A stretch of DNA of 14,936 nucleotides, taken from Pavlovales sp. CCMP2436 (taxonomy: Eukaryota; Haptophyta; Pavlovophyceae; Pavlovales). A program made the position numbers and the translations under genes. The notes below the pieces were generated by a model. It was not told the origin of the DNA, did not search any database, and was given only the letters and a program-made list of their open reading frames with translations. This document shows positions 7,856 through 14,936 of this stretch, one piece after another (the stretch's first letter is position 1; every line of letters begins with the position of its first letter). Where the stretch lies: the NCBI GenBank assembly GCA_026770615.1, contig MU631532.1, forward strand, positions 204,349-219,284, given 5' to 3'.

Positions 7856-8060
7856 TTTATAATTTATTCCGCTCGAGACTCCGTCACAACTGCTCCGTCA
7901 TCGTCGGTTCATAACGACGTCACTTACTCCGAGAGGTGAATCCGCCGTGCCAGCAGGTACCTCCAGCGCGTTCGCTGAAGAGCCATCACTGACAAAAATT
8001 ACATCGTTGAGTTGTCGATCACGCCCATGTCCTTGCCACTGTCGCCGTCGCCGCCGTCGT
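7856..8060 (-). repeat. inverted repeat B, right arm; candidate left terminus of the helicase/MULE element
   Basis: This arm is the inverted counterpart of 6475-6660. Its sharp outer end (TTTATAATTTATTCCGCTCGAG) points toward the LINE tail and its diffuse end enters the upstream ORF of the helicase gene. On the minus strand it carries AATAAA (7868-7863). If the block to the right is a transposon, 7856 is the natural left boundary. I could not see a target-site duplication, and the matching right terminus would lie outside the window. Confidence 0.7.
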
Positions 8061-8807
8061 CATTGCCCCGTCTCCGTTGCGGCTGCCGCCGCCCGCTCAC
8101 TGCCGCCCACCTTCCGGGACGCTAAGGCCGCGCAGGGCTTGGACGCGGACGAGATAGCGGACCTCATCGAGGTCGTCCGCCGCGACCCGGACAAGTATGC
8201 AGGCCACTTGAACGGGGATTCCGCGCGCGCAACGCTTGCGCGCGCGATCGTCCACGCCAATGTGAACGCGGTCGTCCACGTCAACGTCAACGCGCTCGTC
8301 CCCGCCACGCCGCCGTTCGTCACCGCCACGCCGCCGCCCGCCACGCCGCCGCGGACCGAGAGCGCCTTCCGGAGCCCGGCAGTGCGAGCGCTCCGCGACG
8401 GCCTGGCCGCCAAAAAGGTGACCGTCGCGCAGTGCAAGCGCTATCTCGACGACGCGATAGATGCGATGACGAGCCCCGGGTCGCATTCGCCGACGGTGCT
8501 GCGAGTGGCTGCGCGCTTCAAGGTTTTCGGGGACGTGTTCCAGGGCAGGAGCAAGGCGCCATCCAATGTGATCACGCGCATCATGGACCTCGTCGAGCTC
8601 ATCGACCCCTCGGACGCCCGCACCGCTGACGACGAGGACGAGGATGGCGAGGAGGAGGACGAGGATGGCGAGGAGGACGTCGAGGAGGTTGACGAGGACG
8701 TCGAGGAGGTTGACGCGGACGTCGAGGAGGAGCGGCGGCTGCTGGCGGCGCCCATCGTGGGGATGCTGCCGCCGCCGGAGAGTACGCAAAGGCCGCCGAC
8801 GGACTAG
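7947..8807 (+). CDS. N-terminal region of the helicase gene (open frame ending at in-frame TAG)
   Basis: An open frame of 286 codons closes at TAG 8805-8807 and continues in the same frame into the helicase. The first codons overlap inverted repeat B and are unlikely to be coding; strongly GC3-biased coding begins near 8110 (FRDAKAAQGLDADEIADLIE). Visible parts are a small helical segment, a Pro/Thr/Val-rich linker (VPATPPFVTATPPPATPP), a second helical segment (SPAVRALRDGLAAKKVTVAQCKRYLDDAIDAM, SNVITRIMDLVELID) and a very acidic tract of DEDEDGEE and DVEEV repeats (8629-8736). The only in-frame ATGs are late (8465), so either translation starts in an unseen upstream exon or the frame is a remnant. 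I do not recognise the fold. The acidic tract suggests a flexible, nuclear or nucleic-acid-mimicking linker, which is inference. Confidence 0.6.
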   Translation: MPAGTSSAFAEEPSLTKITSLSCRSRPCPCHCRRRRRRHCPVSVAAAAARSLPPTFRDAKAAQGLDADEIADLIEVVRRDPDKYAGHLNGDSARATLARAIVHANVNAVVHVNVNALVPATPPFVTATPPPATPPRTESAFRSPAVRALRDGLAAKKVTVAQCKRYLDDAIDAMTSPGSHSPTVLRVAARFKVFGDVFQGRSKAPSNVITRIMDLVELIDPSDARTADDEDEDGEEEDEDGEEDVEEVDEDVEEVDADVEEERRLLAAPIVGMLPPPESTQRPPTD

Positions 8808-8849
8808 CCCGACACGCCGCAGCTCGTGTCCGACGCGTTCGCGATCGTC

Positions 8850-11292
8850 ATGGGCATGGCCGAGGTGCGCGCGTCGCTCCGCTTCGAGCTAGTGCCCCTC
8901 TTGCGGCGCGTGCACGACAACGTGCTCGCGGGCAAGGCGGCGGCCATGCTCGCGCCAAACGGCAAGCTCGAGACCTCGCACGCTCACATGCTCGGTGGCG
9001 GCAAGTGCCAGTCGCGCAAGACGCCGCTCAAATTCGTCACGTTCCTCATGTGCCGGCTGATGGGCGTCCCGACGGTCCTCATCACGACGGGCACTTCCGG
9101 CAGGGACGACCTCTTCCTCAAGTTCTCGCAGCTCCTCGCCGGCGTGGTCGTGCCGCACCTGCCGATCGCGTCCGCCGACACTGAAATTGACAGGTGGCAC
9201 TACGTGCGCGGCGGCGATGGCATGCTGCTGCCCAAGCTGACCTCCCGCCCTTTGCGTTCGCCAGAGTCAATCGTGCTCCGCCTGCCCGACCTGAAGCCGA
9301 AGGACACCAAGTGGGTGAACGAGCAGCTGCTCAAGGGCGCTTGCGTCATCTCGAACAACAGCGCCGCGGCGATCAAGAGGCTGAGTCTGCTCGTGCACGG
9401 CGCTCGCAACGAGGCGCGCAGCCGGCTGTTCCCGAATAAAGAGCGGATGCAGCCGCTGCAGTTCGCGCTCGTGATTGACGAGGCGGACGACTTCTACCGC
9501 ACGGACGGCTCGTTCGTCAAGGGGCAGGAGAGCAAGCGGATCCAGATGGAGAAGGCGCTCGGCGAGCTGTGCACGCTTGGCCCGCTCATCAAATTCGAGG
9601 TTACGGCGACGCTGCTCGCCATCTTCGTGATCCTCACCGCCTCGGGCAAGGCGGACAACGTGCCGGCCGAAGATATCTTCTACACGTACGCGAGCTCTGA
9701 GTACGTGGGCACTGACCTGTTCCGCCCACCGCTCAACGCCGCCGGGGACCCGATCTTCCTGGAGTTGGGCAGCCTGATAAAGTCCAACTGCTACATCGAC
9801 GAGAAGGTGAAGCTCATCTGGGCCGACGCCGCGAGCAACGGGCGCTCCCTCCTCCTCGATGCGACGACTGCCGCGGTCACTGCTGCCGGCAACACGACGC
9901 AGAAGGCGGAGCGGCTGCTGACCTTGCACCCGCACGCGCTCGTGGTCGTCGTGTCAGGCAGCTTCATCAAATGGCGCACCGCGCAGCCGCACGCGAACTG
10001 CCGCAACGACAAGCTCTGGACGGAATTCACCGGCAAGGCGCGCATCTTCGCCGAGATCCTCAAGTTTATCGACGCGCGCTACCCCGCAAAGCCAATTATC
10101 GTCTTCGGCTACTCGCAGCTGATGCGCGGCATCTCGTACCGCTCGGCGCTGCGCGTGCCGACGCATCTCATCCTCCTCTTTGGCTCGTCCATGTCGCTGT
10201 GCAGGCTCGTGCAGGTATTTTTTTTGGCTTTACCCTTTTTACCTTCCTTTCTCTCCATACGCAGAGAAGACTCGACCATTCCCTCACCGTCACTCGCCAC
10301 GCACTCTGGCGCCCTCCTCTGCCCCCTGACAGGCGGCCGGCAGGACCAACGGAGAGCAGCTCTGCCAGCTCAACCAGGGCGGCTTCGACCACGTGAAGGT
10401 GCTCACGCCAGCGGATGACTTCGACACGATCCGCAACTACCCGGCCTTCCTTGAGGCTATCAAGGCCAAGATGGAGAACGACGGCCTCAGCCTGCGCGCG
10501 GCGCTCGCCTCGCGCCAGGAGGGCAAGTTCAACTTTCCTGGCCGCTCGCTCGCGCAGAAGAAGCTGCACCTCAACGAGCTGCAGCCCAACATCATCGGCC
10601 CTTTCGACCGGCCGCAACCGGGCGACCTCCTAGGCGCAGAGTCGATGGACCAGGACTTGAAGGAGGGCGGCAAAGACCGGGGGTGGGCGGTCCTCGAGGT
10701 CCTGATCGAGTGCCAGGCGTACGACGAGGAGAACGCGATGACCTCGACGGATGTGGTCAGGGAGCTGGAGACAGGGGCTTACGATGAGCCCTCTGGTCAG
10801 GAGGTGAGCAAGATGAGCACGCACAACGTGCTCTCTGTGCTGCAGCAGCACACGATCGAGCCGCAGCACCGCGAGGCGCTCTTCATCAAGCACATCTTTG
10901 CGAAGCAGCGCCCGCGCTTCTTCATCAACGAGGCCGGCCTCGCCTACATTCGCCCACATCCTGTCCCTTCCAACCCACTCGCGCTGGCAGCAAGCCCGAC
11001 GCCGGACGCTCGGGCGCCGCGCCGCGTGCAGGTGATGAGGGACGCCATCGTGCCCACTGACGGCGACGAGGGCGGTTCTTCGTCCGCGACGCTGCCGGTG
11101 GCGATGATGCCGGCGGTGGCAGGCGTGGGCGGGTCGGGTGGCGACGAGGGCGCATGTGGCGGTTCTTCGTCCGCGATGCTGCCGGTGGCGGTGATGCCGG
11201 CGGTGGCAGGCGTGGGCGGATCGAGCCGTGGCAAGCGTGCGAAAGTCGACGCGCCGGGGTCGACGTGGGAGACGGCCTTTGAGATCGAGTGA
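8850..11292 (+). CDS. superfamily-2 helicase-like ATPase, Z1-like motif pattern
   Basis: Two exons (8850-10214 and 10333-11292; phase-0 GT-AG intron 10215-10332) give about 774 residues from the first ATG. The same frame is open upstream to the TAG at 8805-8807. Motifs in order: Walker A-like GGGKCQSRKT (8994-9023, arginine where the second glycine is usual), motif Ia region VLITTGTSGRDDL, Walker B DEAD (9477-9488), motif III-like VTATLLAIFV with SSEYVGTDLF downstream, then IIVFGYSQLMRGISYRS and, across the intron, LVQ/AAGRTNGEQL, the motif VI position. The TAT...YVG...RGIS...Q-x2-GR-x2-G order is what I know from Z1-domain ATPases. The C-terminal third adds LTPADDFDTIRNYP, a folded region to about RFFINEAGLAYIRPHP, an 87-bp tandem repeat, and a basic GKRAKVD patch that could be a nuclear signal. 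The role in an adjacent transposon is inference. Confidence 0.75.
11068..11224 (+). repeat. 87-bp tandem repeat in helicase C-terminus (two copies)
   Basis: GGCGGTTCTTCGTCCGCG begins at 11071 and again at 11158, a period of 87 bp or 29 codons. The copies encode GGSSSATLPVAMMPAVAGVGGSG and GGSSSAMLPVAVMPAVAGVGGSS-like units. The period is a multiple of three, so the frame is kept. The repeat is near-perfect and so likely recent. Confidence 0.85.
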
Positions 11293-12399
11293 ATTTGATG
11301 TAGCCATACAAGCATTGTACGCCTTTGCGACCATGTGCGCGCGCGCGCTCGAGTAAGCACGTGCTTTCAACTCTTTTTGCGCCTCATCGCACGCTTTTAG
11401 GGAGCGCGTTACCTACCACCCTTATAATCCCCCTCCCCCCCTACCTCCCCCCCCCACACACACACTACACACACAGAGACTGACACACACACAATTCTCC
11501 TGCGCGTGCTTGCGCAGCTGCCATTGGCGTGACGATGATTTTTTCCCCTTTTTGACGTGCCTTCTTTTATACGCTTCCCTCCTCTCGCTGAATCAAATCT
11601 TGTTGTTTCGCATCAGGTGACTGAGATGTTTGCTGTTCATGCGAGTCTGTATCCGACTTCGTGCCCGCGCTCGCGCGCTCGTAAGTTGAGTTACACGCAA
11701 CGTTGAAACGTTTTGTGCTGGAGTGCGCTGCGCGGCCTTTTGAACGTTCAGCGAAGCGCTGTAACGGTGTAAGCGTGCGGATTTTTGTGACTAATCTTCA
11801 TGATCCAGGTAGGATCTACTAGTGCGCATTCTATAGATCTTCACTCCTGTCTGACTTAGTTAGGGTGGCCTACTGAGGAATAAAAAAATTGGGCGCGCCA
11901 TCGAAAATGCGGCTCAGCGGCCCGTTGAGGCTGGAATTCGGCTTCTTCAGGGTCCCTCAGTTGGGTATAGGCCAACTTTGTTTGATGACTTCTGCTGCAA
12001 AATCCGGTTGCGCGTGGCGTCGTAAAGGCTTATTGGAGCCATATGTAACCGCAGACGTTACGCACGTCTGCAACGGTCGAAGGTGACCACCTAGGCGCAA
12101 TTTAGAAGCTCACTACTGAAGTGGTTTTGTCCCCTCTGCATAATCCTTGCTGGGTGCAAATGCTGTTACCAGCAGAGAAACGGCCGAAACTGGCACGTTA
12201 CTCGGGCGCCGAAACCGTAATTAGTTACATATGGGGTTACATATGTAACGATGCGTAATCCTGGTGACCACTGTGGAGGCTTGGCCGGAGCTGTAGGCTC
12301 TACCAGCTTACACCCCCTGTAAAGCGTCCGTCATCGCTCATTTAAAAAAGTTCCGGGGCGTCCAGAAAACGAGACCTCCAGCAAGCGGTGCCTCGACCG
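11293..12399. other. intergenic spacer between helicase and transposase genes
   Basis: About 1.1 kb without a convincing gene. It includes a C-run plus CA microsatellite (11429-11493), a T-rich stretch near 11540, an AT/TA region near 11880 and a 14-bp perfect palindrome GTTACATATGTAAC (12236-12249) that is partly repeated 12 bp upstream (GTTACATATG). The first part should hold the helicase 3' UTR and the later part the transposase promoter. A short open frame at 11889-12086 has no coding character that I can see. Confidence 0.5.
12236..12249. promoter_or_regulatory. 14-bp perfect palindrome GTTACATATGTAAC
   Basis: A perfect self-complementary 14-mer with a half copy (GTTACATATG) beginning at 12224 and another related ATATGTAAC at about 12042. 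It lies about 390 bp before the first ATG of the transposase frame, so it may be a binding site for a dimeric protein, possibly the transposase itself. This is inference. Confidence 0.35.
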
Positions 12400-12545
12400 C
12401 GGCTCCCGTAATGCGAGCCCGTCTAATTCCGAGTCAGTCTCGGAATACGGGCTCGAACTCGGCTCCCGTAATGCGAGCCCGTCTAATTCCGAGTCAGTCT
12501 CAGAATACGGGCTCGAGACGGTCTAATTCGGAGTCCGTCTCCGTG
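12400..12545 (+). repeat. 60-bp tandem repeats, each holding a strong hairpin
   Basis: GGCTCCCGTAATGCGAGCCC starts at 12401 and again at 12461, giving two nearly identical 60-bp units and a partial third (to about 12545). Each unit holds a hairpin at 12414-12455 and 12474-12515: CGAGCCCGT-(CTA)-ATTCCGAG, loop TCAGT, then CTCGGAATACGGGCTCG, a 17-bp stem with a 3-nt bulge. The second unit has one G-to-A change in the stem. The array sits 100-240 bp before the transposase ATG. It could be a subterminal or regulatory repeat or an RNA structure in the 5' leader. Confidence 0.8.
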
Positions 12546-12637
12546 CCAGCGCGTTACTCGGAGCCCTTCGCAGGCCTCGCACTTGGCAGCGCTGCGCCCG
12601 CACTTGGCAGAGCGCTGCGCAGAGCGAGCGCAACGCG

Positions 12638-14880
12638 ATGTTCGCGTTCTTGGGCCTCGGCAGGAGCGGGCCGGCGGCGGCGGCGCGCGGCGCACCCTCA
12701 TCGTAGCCGCCCACCGAGGCGCTCCCCTCGCCGCACCGCCCGGCGCTGTCGCGCGTGGCCTCGCCGGCGGCGTCGCCGCGCCGCTCGTCGCTCGCTCCGT
12801 CGCTGCTCAACTCGCCTGCGGCGTCGCCGCTCCGCTCGTCGCTCGCTCCGTCGCTGCACAGCTCGCCGCGCCTAAGCACGCTGCGCCCCCGCTCGCCGGG
12901 CGGAGGACTGCCGCCCGTGCCGTCGCCGGGCCGCTCGTCGCTCGAGCCGGCTCCGCAGCGCACGACGCCGGCTCCGGCTGCTGGCCCGGCTGCTGCCCCA
13001 GATGGGGCGCCCGCGGACGTGCGCCGCTCATTCGAGGTGGTCGACGCGCTGTTCCGCACGGTGGTTGACCGCCCCGACGACCTGCCGGTGGGTCCGTGGG
13101 AGTCGTTCGAGCATGCACGAGCCGCGCTGCAACAGTGGGCGTCGAGCAGGGGCTTCAAGCTCGTCAAGTGGAGCGAGATCAAGGCGGCCACGACCAAAGC
13201 TGGCCGCAAGGGCTACCTCTACTGCTCGTTCAGCAAGGCGACGAGCTCGACGTCGACCGGCAAGCGGAGATCCTCGTGCATGAGCGCGCATGAGTTCAAG
13301 TGCAGCTTCCGGTTCAACCTCGAGGACACCAAGCAGGGCTGGACGTTGATCCATGTGAACGACACGCACTCGCAGCACGACATCGAAATGACGCTCGCTG
13401 CCATCATCAACCACGACGGGATTGCCCTGCCCACGGGGGTCAAAATCCCGCCTCAGCTCCACGAAATCGCGCGGATCAACCGGAGCGCCGGCCTCTCCGC
13501 GGCCGTGATCGACCGGGTGCTGAAAAGCGAGGTCAACAAGCAGGGGCTCGCCATGACGTGGACGCTAGACGGTAAGTGCGCACAACTCCTACCTCAACCC
13601 TCGAACCCAACACAAATCCTGACCCCCTACCCTGACCCTCACCACCCCCCCCGCCTTCCCTTAACCTGTAGATGTTAATAACGCCTTCTGCCGTGACGGA
13701 GTCGAGGCCAGCGAGTTCGACGTGGACAAGTTTGTGGCCGAGCTCAAGAGGTGCGAGGTCGAGCTGGGCCTCCCGTACGAGGTGAAGCTCAGCATGGAGG
13801 GCGAGCTCGAGTGTGTGTTCTGGGTCAACGAGAACGGCCTCAAAAACTGGAGCTTGCTGCGCGACGCGAAGTGCGTGCTCTACGACACCAAGCATGGGAC
13901 CAACAAGTACAAGCTCAAGCTCGGCTCCTGGACGATCGTTGACCACAACGGCGACACGCAGATCATCGCCTTCTCCCTGGTAATTTGTTTAATGATTTAA
14001 TTAAGTAACTTACTTATTATATTTAGACTTGAGCTCACCCCCCCCCTCATCTCCTTCTAATTATAACAATTATGATGATGATGATGATGATGATGATGAT
14101 GCATGATGAATGATGATGATGATGATATTAATAATAATAATAATAATAAAAATACTACTAATAATAATAATTAATATCTTCATCATTCCCATAGGTTCCG
14201 CCAGGTGAGCCTAAGGAGGCCTTCATTTGGGCTTTCGCGCAATTCAAAAAACACCTCTGGGCGCCAACGGTCATCTTCACAGACAGCGACCCGGGCATGC
14301 ACAGCGCGATCGCGCTCATCTTCGGCGACGGCACCGTGCACCTCTTCTACCTCTACCACATTTACAACAACCTCTTCAAGCACATGAGCAAGCTCTTTGG
14401 CGCGGACCGCACGGCGTGGCACGCCTTCGTCAACAGATTCTGGCGCATCGCCAAGCTGTCGGACAGCGGCACCCGCGCGAACTTCGGTCAGCGCAGCCGC
14501 GCGAGCTGCACCCCGCCGCGCACGCCCCGCTCCTCCGCGCGCACACGCCGCCAGCTCATCCCCCCCCCTCCACACAGCAACGGAGTGGGCCGAGCTCACC
14601 ACGCTCGCGCTGGCGTCCACATGCTGCGACCAAAAGACGCGCCAGCTCGCTTTCGAGTGGCTCCGGGCGCTGGGCACGCGGGCGAGCTGCGCGCTGAACG
14701 CGAGAGCACCTCACGCTGGACGTGCACTCCACACAGCGCGCCGAGGCGATCCACAGCGCGCGCTGCAACATCATCAGCGCCTCGGACAAGCTCGCCAAGC
14801 CCTTGAGAAACTCTCTGAGTTCGAGTCGAAACCGCGTCATGCGCAAGTTTATTGCGGCGCACCGCCGCGTTCTCGTGCAG
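12638..14880 (+). CDS. MULE transposase with FAR1-like zinc-binding domain, interrupted, 3' end outside window
   Basis: Exons are about 12638-13571, 13672-13979, 14195-14486 and 14578-14880, with GT-AG introns between them and a donor GT at 14881. The FAR1/WRKY-GCM1-like part is ...WASSRGFKL...YLYCSF...KCSFRFNLED...HVNDTHSQHD, with likely ligands at 13301 (C), 13367 and 13376 (H), and further cysteines at 13223 and 13277. The MULE core follows: first Asp in VLYDTKHGTNKYK (codon 13884), second in VIFTDSDPGMHSAI (codon 14282), LYHIYNNLFK, candidate Glu in ATEWAEL (codon 14583), and the late HSTQRAEAIHSARCN block. These enzymes cut and paste DNA using a DDE triad. Two lesions are seen: TAG at 12704-12706, 22 codons after the first ATG, and a frameshift at about 14698-14708 needed to join LGTRASCALNAR to HLTLDVHSTQRAE. 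The start is uncertain because no other ATG precedes the domain. Confidence 0.82.
12761..12862 (+). repeat. 51-bp tandem repeat encoding a Ser/Pro/Arg linker
   Basis: Two copies with a period of 51 bp (starts at 12761 and 12812) encode SPAASPRRSSLAPSLLN and SPAASPLRSSLAPSLHS. They form a disordered, Ser/Pro-rich stretch before the zinc-binding domain of the transposase. The frame is preserved. Confidence 0.8.
14071..14174 (+). repeat. (ATG)n and (TAA)n microsatellites inside a transposase intron
   Basis: Within the intron 13980-14194 a run of ATG/GAT triplets (about 14071-14126) passes into TAA/AAT triplets (about 14127-14174). The intron is AT-rich, unlike its GC-rich exons, and is twice the length of the others, probably through microsatellite growth. 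Confidence 0.9.
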
Positions 14881-14936
14881 GTGAGAGCTGCACCGCCCCG
14901 CGCCCACCCCCACCATCGCCCACACGCGGACCTGCA

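Noticed and set aside
8097..8789. 230-codon minus-strand frame opposite the helicase N-terminal region
   Set aside because: Its Leu/Val/Arg-rich runs mirror the acidic repeats of the plus-strand frame; the codon pattern supports the plus strand.
8776..8820. 41-bp GT-AG intron that would remove the TAG at 8805
   Set aside because: GTACGC...CGCAG splicing would put the downstream sequence out of the helicase frame, and 41 bp is far shorter than the other introns here.
9267..9935. 222-codon minus-strand frame opposite the helicase
   Set aside because: Shadow of the helicase exon; no motifs, while the plus strand carries ordered helicase motifs.
10630..11370. 246-codon minus-strand frame opposite the helicase C-terminus
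   Set aside because: Its His/Arg repeat (HACHRRHHRHRQ) is the antisense of the 87-bp coding tandem repeat.
12411..12875. Open frame through the hairpin repeats on the plus strand
   Set aside because: It is formed by the tandem repeats and then Arg/Ala-rich off-frame translation of the transposase N-terminus.

Overview
The window is nuclear DNA of a eukaryote, most likely a unicellular alga. Coding stretches are very GC-rich with G/C at third codon positions. They are cut by short GT-AG introns (91-215 bp), several with C-rich polypyrimidine tracts, and are separated by AT-rich spacers full of microsatellites and repeats. An NRT2-type nitrate transporter fits a photosynthetic protist. A haptophyte or another secondary alga is my guess, but the sequence alone does not fix the lineage.

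Left third (1-5100), host-like genes. A terminal exon at 601-756 (+) resembles the C-terminus of ABC1/ADCK (UbiB-family) atypical kinases. A repeat-rich spacer follows, holding a 165-bp mariner-like MITE (1580-1744) and copies of a dispersed repeat. A complete three-exon NRT2 nitrate/nitrite transporter lies on the minus strand (3780-2079). A two-exon RING-CH (MARCH-type) membrane E3 ligase is divergent from it on the plus strand (4146-4975). The two share a ~365-bp intergenic region.

Middle (5100-8060), a repeat graveyard. It holds an AT microsatellite and two inverted, 5'-truncated copies of the same LINE 3' end (5337-5796 minus, 6841-7836 plus; 460 bp shared). A second inverted repeat pair (about 6475-6660 and 7856-8060) has sharp inner ends that face each other.

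Right half (7856-14936), probably part of a large DNA transposon or its remains. One gene encodes a superfamily-2 helicase-like ATPase whose motif pattern resembles Z1-domain proteins. A spacer with tandem hairpins follows, then a multi-exon MULE transposase with a FAR1-like zinc-binding N-terminal domain, which runs off the right edge. The two genes are co-oriented. Each has one in-frame TAG in its low-complexity N-terminal part, and the transposase also has a frameshift near 14698-14708. The locus is therefore either degenerating, recoded by readthrough, or mis-assembled. The most interesting hypothesis is a composite MULE that carries its own Z1-like helicase, with 7856-8060 as its left terminal region.
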